Assembly (NCBI RefSeq): GCF_000332315.1
Contig: NZ_KB235933.1
Coordinates: forward strand, 1,252,921-1,285,317
Source: Prochlorothrix hollandica PCC 9006 = CALU 1027
GTDB taxonomy: Bacteria; Cyanobacteriota; Cyanobacteriia; Prochlorotrichales; Prochlorotrichaceae
Length of the DNA: 32,397 nucleotides
Direction of reading: 5' to 3'
The number at the start of each line of letters is the position of its first letter. Within the stretch, counting starts at the first letter, position 1. The position numbers and the translations under genes are program-made. Of the stretch, positions 13,932 through 23,453 are shown piece by piece. Under the pieces are notes generated by a model that was given only the letters and a program-made list of their open reading frames with translations, was not told where the DNA came from and did no database searches.

Positions 13932-16555
13932 AGACCTTAATGCACCAGGGAGCGATCGCCAGAGCCGTGAGTCCCTCCGGATCCCAGGGCGTAGTCCGGA
14001 AATCCCGACGACGGGGGGCTATCGCCCTTTCCCTGGGCTGGACCCTAGGACTGGGATCCGCCGGTCTGGCCGCCGAGATTCCCCTGCGATCGGCCAACCC
14101 CCAGACCTACACCATCCAGGTCAACAGTAGCCAGGATGGGGCGATCGCCCCCGATGCCGCCCTGACCCTACGGGAAGCCATCGCCCTGACCAACGGCGAT
14201 CTCAGCCTGGGGGATCTGTCCACCGCTGAACAGGCCCAGATCCAACCCCTCAGCCCCGGTAGCCCCTCCCAGATCACCTTTGCCTTGTCCACCGATGCTC
14301 CCCAGATCCTAGAACTCCACAGCCCCCTGCCCCCCCTGCGCCAGTCCGGTTTAATCCTGGATGGCCTGGGGGAAAAATCCCCGGCAAACTCCCCGCGCCT
14401 GATCCTGCGACCCGCCCAGATCAACACCATTCCCTGGGGCTTGCTGGTGTTGGCCAACGACATCACCATCCGGGGCTTGGGCTTCCAGGGCTTCCACAGC
14501 GCCGATCCCAACCTCTATCCCTTTGTGGGCAATGTGGTGGTGACCACGGGGCAAATGCTCTATGACCTGGGGCATTTGGCCGATGTGGTGCAGTTGGATC
14601 CCCCCCGCAACCTGCTGCTGGAGGACAACCAGTTTGGCACCGTTCCCCAGGGCGATCGCCCCCGGCCTGCCTCCGCCTTTGGGGTGGTCATTTTTGACGG
14701 CCTTGGCACCACCCTGCGCCATAATCAGTTTCTCTACCACAGCGGCAGTGCCCTGTTGACGGGGAAGGTGGCCCGATCGACCACGGTGCTGGATAACTTG
14801 TTTGTGGGCAATGGGGGGGCAGAATTGGCGGATGCCCTGCGCCTGGAGGGATCCATTGGCGACAGCACCATGGTGGGCAATACCTTTTGCCACAACCGGG
14901 GCCAGGGGATTTACCTGTTTAAGCCGGAGGGGGCGATCGCCGTGGAAAATAATCTCTTCTATGGCAATGGCAGCGCCAGCGGCACGGGCAACGGCACCCC
15001 CGCCCAGGATGCCGCCGTTTACCTGATGGGTTCGGGCCATCGGGTGCTGGACAATCGTATTGTGAACCAGGGGGGTCCGGGCATTGCGATCGCGGGCTAT
15101 CCCCGCAGTGTGGGCAACCGGCTCCAGGGCAACACCTTTGCCCAGGTGCAGGGGCTGAGCATTGATCTGGTGACCCGCCGCGACACGGGTTTCCACAGCC
15201 TCCGGGGGGGCGATGGACCCAACCCCCCCCGCAATTCCCACAACCGCCGCCTGGATACGGGCAATGGGGCGGTGCTGGCTCCCCAGTTTGTGGGGCTGGA
15301 GTTTTTCCCCCTGGGCGATCGGGTGCGGGTGTCGGGGACGGCAGATCCGGGGGCGACGGTGGATCTCTACCGGGTGTTGGAACCGGGGCAAGCCTTCGGT
15401 CCCCTCAATGAACTGTGGGTCAGCACCACCGCCGATGGGGAGGGACGGTTTACGGTGGATCTGGTGACCTGGGAACTGGGCGATCGCCTGTCGGCCATAG
15501 CCACGGATCCCGTTGACGGCACCTCGGAACCGGCTGAAAATGCCGTGATTCGCGATTTTTCGCCCCGCCCTCTGCCAGGAGGGGCCACCATGACTCGCAC
15601 ACCCTTCGATCAGTTTGCCAAGCAATTCCTAGAAGAACTGCTCACCCCCTATGGCCAAGTGGAAATTAGCCGTGAAATTCCCGGTGAACCGCGCTTCATT
15701 GACCTCTGGTTTAGCCCTAGCCCCGCTTCCCAGCCCAGGGTCCCAGATTTGGGGTTACTCGGCCAAATAATCCAAACCCCCTGCCTCCTAGAACCCTACC
15801 GCAACCCGCCGGATCCACCGGAAATCAATAGTTGCTTGCTCAAGCGCTTTTGGCTTGTGGCGGACTGCTACCGCCAAAATCAAGCCGATCGCCTCCCCCA
15901 ACTCTGGGTTATCACCCCCACGGCCCCCCCGGCCCTGCTGGCCAGCCTGGGGGCAATTCCTAGCCCTGACCATCCGCCTGGTATTTATCGCACCCCCAGT
16001 GCCCTTGGCACCCAGATTCTGGCCGTTCATCAGCTTGATCCCACCCCCGAAACCCTATGGCTGCGCCTCCTCGGTCGTGGTTCGGTGCAACGGCAAGCCA
16101 TTGGGGAAGTTCTGGCTTTACCCCCCAGCAATCTACGCTTCCAGGCTCTGCGCCTCTTGGTAAACTGGAAAATTACAGTAGACACCACCAACATCCTGCA
16201 AACAGAAGAGGAGGCTAATCTGATGGCATGGTCCCAAGCACTATTAGACCTTGAAGCGCAACTGCGGGCAGAAGGCCGCCAAGAAGGCCGCCAAGAAGGC
16301 CGCCAAGAAGGCCGCCAAGAAGGTCGCCAGGAAGGTCGCCAGGAAGGATTTCGGGAGGGGCTGCGAGAGACGCTCCAGAATTTGTTTTTGGCGCGATTTG
16401 GTGCGGTGGATGGGATATTAGAGGCCACGATCGATCGCATCCTCACCCTCTCCCCCGAAACCTATACCCAGATCTTTCCCCAACTGCTCACCCTCTCTGC
16501 GGCGGAACTCGCGGAACGAGTGACCCAACTTTCTGACCCAATCTCCCTGGACTAA
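13928..16555 (+). CDS. Secreted beta-helix protein fused to an EGRQ-repeat PD-(D/E)XK-like protein
   Basis: One uninterrupted 875-codon frame. Residues 1-50 form a signal peptide with RRR, a hydrophobic core and GLAAE. Residues ~55-470 are a right-handed beta-helix with repeated N-x-F/I rungs (LEDNQFG, LRHNQFLY, LDNLFVGN, VGNTFCHN, VENNLFYGN, LDNRIVNQ). A short Ig-like segment follows (VRVSGTADPGATVDLY). At residue 555 a second protein starts with MTRTPFDQFAKQFLEELLTPYG, a cytoplasmic family common in cyanobacteria and often annotated DUF4351/Rpn-like, with IDLWFSP and LLEPYRNPP. Six EGRQ repeats follow, then a helical tail. AGGAGG stands 7 bases before codon 555, so the second half can also be made alone. 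Reading through would export a cytoplasmic-type domain. Confidence 0.75.
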   Translation: MKTLMHQGAIARAVSPSGSQGVVRKSRRRGAIALSLGWTLGLGSAGLAAEIPLRSANPQTYTIQVNSSQDGAIAPDAALTLREAIALTNGDLSLGDLSTAEQAQIQPLSPGSPSQITFALSTDAPQILELHSPLPPLRQSGLILDGLGEKSPANSPRLILRPAQINTIPWGLLVLANDITIRGLGFQGFHSADPNLYPFVGNVVVTTGQMLYDLGHLADVVQLDPPRNLLLEDNQFGTVPQGDRPRPASAFGVVIFDGLGTTLRHNQFLYHSGSALLTGKVARSTTVLDNLFVGNGGAELADALRLEGSIGDSTMVGNTFCHNRGQGIYLFKPEGAIAVENNLFYGNGSASGTGNGTPAQDAAVYLMGSGHRVLDNRIVNQGGPGIAIAGYPRSVGNRLQGNTFAQVQGLSIDLVTRRDTGFHSLRGGDGPNPPRNSHNRRLDTGNGAVLAPQFVGLEFFPLGDRVRVSGTADPGATVDLYRVLEPGQAFGPLNELWVSTTADGEGRFTVDLVTWELGDRLSAIATDPVDGTSEPAENAVIRDFSPRPLPGGATMTRTPFDQFAKQFLEELLTPYGQVEISREIPGEPRFIDLWFSPSPASQPRVPDLGLLGQIIQTPCLLEPYRNPPDPPEINSCLLKRFWLVADCYRQNQADRLPQLWVITPTAPPALLASLGAIPSPDHPPGIYRTPSALGTQILAVHQLDPTPETLWLRLLGRGSVQRQAIGEVLALPPSNLRFQALRLLVNWKITVDTTNILQTEEEANLMAWSQALLDLEAQLRAEGRQEGRQEGRQEGRQEGRQEGRQEGFREGLRETLQNLFLARFGAVDGILEATIDRILTLSPETYTQIFPQLLTLSAAELAERVTQLSDPISLD
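15590..16555 (+). CDS. Probable internal translation product: EGRQ-repeat PD-(D/E)XK-like protein
   Basis: The in-frame ATG at 15590 is preceded by AGGAGGGGCC, a strong ribosome-binding site, and starts exactly where free-standing homologues start (MTRTP-DQFAKQ-LEELL). The product would have 321 residues. Conserved features are RFIDLWFSP, LLGQIIQTPCLLEPYRNPP, CLLKRFWLVADCYR, PQLWVITPTAP, TLWLRLLGRGSVQRQAIGEVLAL and a C-terminal helical bundle after the EGRQ repeats. Members are often annotated as Rpn-like nuclease or DUF4351 proteins, with activity mostly unproven. I cannot see a clear catalytic lysine. Confidence 0.6.
   Translation: MTRTPFDQFAKQFLEELLTPYGQVEISREIPGEPRFIDLWFSPSPASQPRVPDLGLLGQIIQTPCLLEPYRNPPDPPEINSCLLKRFWLVADCYRQNQADRLPQLWVITPTAPPALLASLGAIPSPDHPPGIYRTPSALGTQILAVHQLDPTPETLWLRLLGRGSVQRQAIGEVLALPPSNLRFQALRLLVNWKITVDTTNILQTEEEANLMAWSQALLDLEAQLRAEGRQEGRQEGRQEGRQEGRQEGRQEGFREGLRETLQNLFLARFGAVDGILEATIDRILTLSPETYTQIFPQLLTLSAAELAERVTQLSDPISLD
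16271..16342 (+). repeat. Six 12-bp coding repeats (EGRQ)
   Basis: Six tandem units of GAAGGCCGCCAA encode EGRQ. The last two units differ at the third codon positions (GGTCGCCAG), so the first four are the more recent expansions. The alternating charge would give a flexible or helical linker. Confidence 0.95.
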
Positions 16556-16557
16556 GG

Positions 16558-16592
16558 CGGATCTAGCCGCAACCGTAGATCCGGTTTCTTCC
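16558..16592 (+). terminator. Hairpin after the beta-helix fusion gene
   Basis: CGGATCTA and TAGATCCG form an eight-base stem around a 10-base loop three bases after the stop codon, followed by GTTTCTTCC. The T-tract is weak, so termination may be partial. Confidence 0.5.
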
Positions 16593-16637
16593 CTCCCTCC
16601 CTGTGACTTATTTCCTCCATTAGGTTGGTATATCTGA

Positions 16638-17636
16638 ATGGCATCGCGTAAACCCTCTCCTCCTGCCCATCCCTGGTTTATTCTCTGGTTTCTGGCCCTG
16701 TGGACCCGTATCCAGACCGTTTTGCGTTGGACGATCGCAACTCCGGGCTGGTTAGGGCGGTGGGTGCTGCGGGGGGGACAGGGGGCGATCGAGGCGGGCC
16801 TGCGCCCCTATCTCCACAGTGTTCGGCAGACCCGCCAGCGACAACGGGAGCGCCGCAGACGCTGGTGGCGCAAAAATGGGCCTTTGAAGCCGATCGATCA
16901 GCTTCTGGGTCTGTGGGGCATCCGTCCCGTTGAATGGCGACGGTGGTTGAAGCGATCGAGCCTGTTTCTGTTTACCTGCGTCTTTACCCTACTCTTTACG
17001 GGGATTCTGGGTTGGTTTTTGCTCCCCGCTGGTGCAGCAGATCCCGGCAATGTGGTCTTTGTGAAGCGGATTACGGCGGTGAATACGACCGATATCACGG
17101 GCTTTGTCGAGGATGCCACGACTAACGACAATGAACCCGACTGGCCTAGCCCTAATACCACCTATTTGCGAGGAGAAATTGGGAATACTGGACTACCCAA
17201 CGGAGGCGTGCAACCCGGCGATGAACTGGAATACACCATCTATTTCCTCTCCAACGGCGGTTCTGACGTGCGGGATGTGAAATTCTGTGACCTGATCCCA
17301 GCGAATACAACCTATGTCACTGGCAGTATGCGCTTGGGCTATGACGCGACCAACACAACCTTGCCTGATCCGAGCGGGACAGGAACAGTCCTAACCGATG
17401 CCGATGATGCACCGACTGATGGTGCTGTGTTCTATGCAGGGGGTACTACGCCACCCACTATTTGTACCAACGCTAATGCCAACGGTGGTAACGACAACGA
17501 TCCCAGCACCAATGACACGGGTGCTGCCTTTGTCCAGATCGTTGATGCTGCCACCCCTATGCCCGCTGCCACGGGAGCAGGAACGCCCATCAGCTCCTAT
17601 GGCTTTGTGCGCTTCCGGGTCAAAGTAGTGGATTAA
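16638..17636 (+). CDS. Membrane-anchored DUF11-like surface protein
   Basis: A 332-residue protein. Residues 1-110 are unusually Trp/Arg-rich (RQRQRERRRRWWRKNG, EWRRWLKR) with one hydrophobic stretch near 12-32. A strong membrane segment lies at about 112-130 (LFLFTCVFTLLFTGILGWF), followed by PAGAADPG, a possible cleavage site. From ~137 the exported domain begins NVVFVKRITAV and includes ELEYTIYFLSNGG, VKFCDLIP, a second cysteine in PTICTN and a final FVRFRVKVVD. The same module ends the giant protein at 22341. DUF11-type domains are Ig-like and occur in adhesins and cell-wall proteins. The two cysteines may form a disulfide. The N-terminal basic extension is not a standard signal peptide. 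Confidence 0.7.
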   Translation: MASRKPSPPAHPWFILWFLALWTRIQTVLRWTIATPGWLGRWVLRGGQGAIEAGLRPYLHSVRQTRQRQRERRRRWWRKNGPLKPIDQLLGLWGIRPVEWRRWLKRSSLFLFTCVFTLLFTGILGWFLLPAGAADPGNVVFVKRITAVNTTDITGFVEDATTNDNEPDWPSPNTTYLRGEIGNTGLPNGGVQPGDELEYTIYFLSNGGSDVRDVKFCDLIPANTTYVTGSMRLGYDATNTTLPDPSGTGTVLTDADDAPTDGAVFYAGGTTPPTICTNANANGGNDNDPSTNDTGAAFVQIVDAATPMPAATGAGTPISSYGFVRFRVKVVD

Positions 17637-17710
17637 GGTTTCCCACCGCCTTGCCCAGCATCTGTCTCCGTTCCCCTGATTCCCAATTCTTCCCTGTCCT
17701 GTAGGTTCCC

Positions 17711-20182
17711 ATGAGTGACAACAACACGATCGATCGCCAACCGTCGCCAGCCTCAGGATCCTGGAGTGCTGGAGCATCAGCCATCCAACCCTGTCCCGGG
17801 GATCGCCGGGGCTGGTGGACCCAGGTGCAACGCAAAACCATCGCAGTCCTGGCTCCAGGGCTGCTGCTAGGGGCACAGTTCTGTCTCGATCGTCGCCCCG
17901 CCTTCGCCCAAACTGCACCGGGCACCCTCATCGAAAACACCGCTACCGGTAGCTTCATCGACACCGCCACCTCAACGGAAAAAACCCTCACCTCTAACAC
18001 CGTAACCGTCCAAGTGCTGGAAGTAGCGGGCATTGGGGTCACGGCCCAGACCCCCATAGAGGCTAACCTTGGGGAAGCAGAGGCCATCTTAGGGACGGGT
18101 AACGCAGGGGACTATCAGGGCTTTGATGGGGTTAATACCGGGGACTTAATCTTCTTTGACTTTGTGGTGAAAAACCTAGGCAACGATCCCACCGCGTTTT
18201 TCATCCCCCTCCAGCCATTTAGTGTAACGGGGGCCACCTTTAACGCAACAGCCCCGATCCAGATCATTGCCATGGACCCCGATGGTGCGGGCATAGGCTA
18301 CAGCGCTGTGACGGATTTTGATGGGGTGGGCACCCAAAATAGTATCAACGTCACCACGGCAGGGCTAACCACAACCCTACTAGAAGCCCCCAATGGTTAT
18401 ATTCCAGCAGGTGGAACTGTTACGGTGCGGGTTCCGGTCATTGTCACCGAAACAACCCTTACTAATCCCATTAAAGTGGTTTTAGGCAACACGACGCCGG
18501 TGGGTGACCAAAACCAGGTCTATAGTGCCGGTACCCATGATCTTTATACCCAAGATCTCAGCAATAGCACCCCTAATCCCTACACCAGTCCCACCAGCAC
18601 GACACCGGAAGCAGACGGATCCCCTGTTGCCGAAAAAGAAGCCAGTGCCGAAGGATCGACACCCTTAACAGCAGCCTATGCCTTAAACGGCTATAAATCC
18701 GCCAAACTCACCACTGATATCAACAGTGATGGCACCGTCAATGAAGGGGAGACGGTGACCTGGACAGTGACCTATGTGAACACAGGCAGTGGGGATATTA
18801 CCAACCTGCAAATCACCGACAATTTAGCCACCCTGGCAACCCCCGGCACCACCTTTGCCGGTCCCTTAACGATTACGCCCAACCCCAATCCTTTAGCAGG
18901 GGGCAATCCCACGGCCAACCCTAGCTATGATGGCAATACAGACAGCAATGCCAACCCCACCGACATTAACCTGTTTGCCAGTGGCATTACCTTGAAACCG
19001 GGGGAAGTGGTGACAGTGGCCATTCCGGTGACGATCGCCAATCTGATCCCCGATACCCGCACGGAGTCCAACCAAGCCAGCGCCACGGGCCTAAAAAATG
19101 GGGGTGCTGCCCTGACAGCAGTCCTCACCGACAATGTGGATGATGTACCCGCCGAAACTCTGCCCACCAATGTCACCATTCCCGCCAGCAGTATTACCCA
19201 AACCGAAAATACAACCTCCATCGATCCCACGACGCTGGATGTGGTCACAGGAGTCACCCTGGTTTTAGGCGATCACGGGGATGCCCCTAACACCTACGGC
19301 ACCAACACGGCGGTCCACACCGGCACCGGATCAACCCTTTACCTGGGATCGGTGCAGCCGGATACAGAAACCGGCCCTTCTACGCCCCTCAATGGCAGCG
19401 GGGATGATGGGACGGGCACCGACGAGGAAGCCGTCACCACATTTCCCATCCTCAACACCACTGGCGGAGCCACCTATAGCGTTCTGGTCAATGCCTCTAA
19501 TACCAGCGGCAGTAATGCTTATCTGGCGGGCTACATCGACTTTAACGGGGATGGGGACTTTAACGATACCAATGAGCAGTCCGCCACGGTGACCGTGCCC
19601 AATGCCGCCAGCAACCCCCAGGGCTTTTTGGTCACCTTCACCACCCCGGCGGCGGGCATGACCGCTGGCAGCACCTACGCCCGTTTCCGCCTCAGCAGCA
19701 CCCAAAGCGAAGTGCAATCCCCCACCGCCGCCGCCAGCAGCGGGGAAATTGAAGACTACCCCCTCGCCATCACCGCTGATAACCGGGACTATGGGGACGC
19801 GATCGACACCGGATCTGGAACCGCATCCGGCAACTACCAAACCACCGCAGCGGATGGGGGACCCAGCCACGGCATTGTGGCCGGACTGCTCCTGGGAACC
19901 GCGATCGATGCCGATGATGGCACCTTGCAAAATAACGGAGCCAACGCCGACGATGCCAACAATGTTATGATGATGAAGATGGGGTTGGTAGTTTTTCAAC
20001 CTTGGAGGCGATCGGAGATCCAACCTATAACATCAAAACTTCGGTCACCAATTCCACGGCGAGTGCTGCCTATGTGGTGGGATATATTGACTTTAACCGG
20101 GATGGGGATTTTGGCGACAGCGGTGAGAAAAGCGCCACGGTCACGGTTACAGCCAACAGCGGCACCGCCGACCAAACCTTAA
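17711..20182 (+). pseudogene. N-terminal part of a giant DUF11/GEVED surface protein (frameshifted)
   Basis: Starts with a long signal region: basic RRGWWTQVQRK, a hydrophobic core and cleavage after PAFA near residue 66. Then come DUF11-like Ig domains (TGDLIFFDFVVKNLGNDPTAF near 140; ETVTWTVTYVNTGSGDITNLQITD near 350). A GEVED domain at ~520-692 has DHGDAPNTYG, AGYIDFNGDGDFND and SGEIEDYPLAI. A second GEVED repeat begins RDYGDAIDTG near 695. At 19966/19967 one G is missing, so the frame leaves the domain after NANDANN-like sequence and reads unrelated residues to 20182. Restoring it gives one protein of 1543 residues ending at 22341. GEVED and DUF11 domains are known from secreted bacterial surface proteins. 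Confidence 0.8.
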
Positions 20183-22341
20183 GTTTCACCACGCCATCGG
20201 GGATTACCACCGGCACAACCTACGTCCGCATTCGTTTGGCTTCTGTGCAAGGGGAAGCAGAAGTGTCCACAGGGGCCGCCACTGCCGGGGAAGTGGAGGA
20301 CTATCCCATCACCATTTTGCCCAATCTAGTCGGCACAGGGCCGCAGTTTACCTGCGATGCCACTTTAAAGTTGGTCACAGGTGCCTCAGGCACAAGTTCA
20401 AGCTTGCATCAAATCAATCGGGGCGATCTCTTTCCCGACCTCAGCGATCCCACAGCCTTTGAATTTGTCAAGACTAAAGTTCTCACAAACAGCCAAACCT
20501 ATTCCATCAATGCCCTAGCCTATAATCCCGTTGATAATTATCTGTATGGGGTGATTATTCAACCGAACTCTGGAGCCAATAGTAATATCGTGAAAGGAGG
20601 GATTGTCCAAATTGACTCCACTGGCAACGTTAGCTTTTTAGGAATCCCTGTCAAAGCAGATGGCACAGCTTCCCTGGTGGCTGATGATGATGATGACTTG
20701 CAAGCTCGGAATAACTTCATCGCAGGTAATAACCAGGGCTATCCAGCCGGTACGTTTTTGTTGGATGGAACCTATGTAGTCATGGCAGAGGAAGGGAATG
20801 ATCGCAACCAGGTTCCTATTTACTTACTGGATGTGACCACTAGCCCTCCCCAATATGACTACAAGGGAACGATCTCGGGACCGTTCTTCGATGACTTCGC
20901 CGTCAATCCCCAAGACACCACACCGAATCGAGTTTACGGTATCGATGATCAGACCGATCGCTTAGTCTATTTTTCCGTCGATCCGTTAAGTGCCTCAGTC
21001 ACCAACGCCACCAGCGGCACCACCAGCGACACGGAATTCACCCGCAACTATGGTTCTCAATTTTTTGACAGCTTTGGCCGGATGCTTTTCCGCACCGGGG
21101 ATTCCCCCAATAATTTATATATCCTCAACGGCACCACTGGAACCGCGACTTCCTTGCTCACGGGTCCCAGTGGTGGTCGCCATGATGGCACCTCTTGTAA
21201 CAGTGTGGAACTCGAAAAAGCCGTCAACCCAACGACCGTTGCTGCGGGTAGCACGGTCACCTATACCTATCGCATTGCTAACAGTCGCCTCACCCCCATT
21301 ACCCTCACCTTTGAAGACAGTTTAGCCAGCGTTAATAATTTCCCTGGCACTGCCCGCAATGAAAGCACCACCCCCGTGAAAGGCACATTTACGGGAGTAT
21401 TCCCCAGCCCCCCTAGCGGTGGTAGCATTTCCCTTTTGGATAGCAACAGAACCCTACGCATTTCGTCCTTAACTGTACCGGCCCAAAGCATTATTAGCTT
21501 TTCCGCAGATGTGTTAATTGATCCCACCATCGCGATCGATCCCGGCGGTGACCCCGATGGCGACACCAATAATGACAAGACCCCCTATTTTAACCAAGCA
21601 GAACTCACCGGTCTGCCCAGTCCCCTTCCCGCCTCGGTTCTGTCCGATGACTTCACCACAGATTTAGCCGCAGACCCCACCATCATCACCATCACCCCCG
21701 CCACCGCCACCACCCCAGAACTGCTCCTGGTGAAGCGCATCACAGCTTGGCTCCCTGGGAATGGTAGCCCCAGCACAAGCTATACCAGCTTTGTGGATGA
21801 TGGCATCGCCAACAATGGAGATAATGATTCCGGTTGGCCCGGTGCCAGTGGCGGGACAAACACCTACACCCTGGGGGTAACGGGTTTAGAGGCTAGTCCC
21901 GGCGATACGGTGGAATACACCATCTATTTCCTCAATACGGGGAATGGACCGGCAACGAATGTCAAGATCTGCGATCGGCTCTCGCCCTACCTCACCTATA
22001 TACCCACTACCTACGGCATCGCCCCTGATTATGGCATCCGCCTGGTTTTTGGCAATGGCAGCGATACTCGCAGTCTCACAGGGTCCAATGATGGGGACTT
22101 GGGGCAATTGGTTGGGGCAGGGGTCGATTTAACGGGCACCTGCAAGTTTCTCAATGACAAGGGTACATCTACCCCTGATGATGACACAGTGGATGATGTA
22201 GGTGCAGTCCAAAACGTGAATGGGGTTGTGTTAGTCACGCCCACGGGTGGGTCTTCGCCCAGCCAACTGGAGGTTTCAACGGGCGCGGGAACCCCCAACA
22301 CGTCCTATGGTTATATTCGGTTCCGGGCGACGGTGAAGTAA
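19967..22341 (+). pseudogene. C-terminal part of the giant DUF11/GEVED surface protein
   Basis: This frame continues the second GEVED repeat (DDEDGVGSFSTLEAIGDP, VGYIDFNRDGDFGD, AGEVEDYPITI). A ~300-residue region follows that resembles a DUF6923/beta-propeller-like domain (NALAYNPVDNYLYGVI, GTFLLDGTYVVMAEEG). Then come a DUF11-like domain (VAAGSTVTYTYRIANSR) and the terminal module LLLVKRITAW ... DTVEYTIYFLNTG, VKICDRLS, TGTCKF, YGYIRFRATVK. It has no ribosome site; the first TTG at 20002 is only the start of the open frame. Separation from the upstream part is most simply a one-base deletion or a sequencing error. Expression of this part alone would lack a signal peptide. Confidence 0.8.
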
Positions 22342-22551
22342 AGAGGGGTTGGCTAGGGCACTCAACTAGGACCGGATGGATTCACCCCCTCCAGGCTCAA
22401 CCCAGAACCCTTGGCGAAACCCAGCATTCAGGGCATGATAAGGCCGAGACCCATTGATCCCCAGAAGGGCGATCGCCCCAACCGTGCCCCTGCCCCACCC
22501 TAGGATGCAGCCCCATCGTCTCCCTGATCCTTGCCTGAGGCCATTGCTCCC

Positions 22552-23373
22552 ATGCCCATCCTGCCGCCCCCCCTAGCCACCAAACTGCACAACCGTTGGC
22601 GCAAACTGCTAACGGCCTACTACCACGCCACCCACCAGGAATTTTATATCCTGTCCTACCCTAAAACCGGGAGAACGTGGCTACGGGTGCTGTTGGGCAA
22701 ACTCCTCCAAGACCTGGGACATTTGCCAGCAACAGCCCTGATTCAGCATGATTCCTTTCCCCCCTCCTGGCGACAGCCCCCCATCTACTGGTCCCATGAA
22801 GATGCGGCCATGGTCTTGCAACAGCCCTACACCAGCCTCTCCGCCGATAAATCCAGCTATCAGGGTAAAAATGTCATTATTCTGAGCCGTGACCTCAAAG
22901 ATACCTTGGTATCAGCCTATTTCCAGGCCACGAAGCGCATTCATGTCTTTGAGGGATCGATCGCGGAGTTTATTCGGGACGATCGCTATGGGTCCAAGAA
23001 AGTTTTGACCTACTACCAACACTGGGAACAGAACTTAACCGTACCGGGGCGGATCCATCTGCTGCGCTACGAAGCCCTGCATCAGGATCTCGATGGGGAA
23101 CTGGAACGCCTACTCACGTTTCTGGGTCTGCCCGCCACCGATCCACAACTGCGCCGCCAAGCCATGGATTTTGCCTCCTTCGGCAACCTCAAGAAGTTGG
23201 AACAGCAGGACCATTTCAAAACGGAGATCCTGCGACCGGGCGATCGCGACGATCCCGACAGCTTCAAAGTCCGCCAAGGCAAAGTGGGAGACTATCACAA
23301 CTACCTCAGCCCTGAAGATATCGCCTATCTGGATGACCAAATCGCGGCCTTTGGCTGTTCCCTCCTCTCCTAA
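22552..23373 (+). CDS. PAPS-dependent sulfotransferase
   Basis: A 273-residue sulfotransferase-family protein that would move sulfate from PAPS to a hydroxyl or amino group, in this setting plausibly on an exopolysaccharide or glycolipid. The 5'-phosphosulfate loop is LSYPKTGRTWLR at ~35-46. The 3'-phosphate motif is IILSRDLKDTLVSAY. The C-terminal motif VRQGKVGDYHNYLS closes the PAPS site. The ATG at 22552 is preferred over a TTG seven codons earlier because the preceding residues are not conserved-looking. It ends convergently with the next gene. Confidence 0.85.
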   Translation: MPILPPPLATKLHNRWRKLLTAYYHATHQEFYILSYPKTGRTWLRVLLGKLLQDLGHLPATALIQHDSFPPSWRQPPIYWSHEDAAMVLQQPYTSLSADKSSYQGKNVIILSRDLKDTLVSAYFQATKRIHVFEGSIAEFIRDDRYGSKKVLTYYQHWEQNLTVPGRIHLLRYEALHQDLDGELERLLTFLGLPATDPQLRRQAMDFASFGNLKKLEQQDHFKTEILRPGDRDDPDSFKVRQGKVGDYHNYLSPEDIAYLDDQIAAFGCSLLS

Positions 23374-23453
23374 GAGCGCCCGGTCTAACCCACCCCTAAC
23401 CCCGATTCGGAGAGGAAAATTGCCCCAATGACTGACCGGCGGTGACGGTTCGA

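Noticed and set aside
14351-15625. Long minus-strand ORF of 424 codons
   Set aside because: It lies opposite the well-supported beta-helix gene, has low-complexity His/Gly/Gln-rich content and no family signature. It is typical of a GC-rich shadow.
19961-19985. Programmed -1 frameshift in the GEVED protein
   Set aside because: There is no X-XXY-YYZ slippery heptamer at the site and no obvious stimulatory structure was seen. A one-base deletion explains it better.
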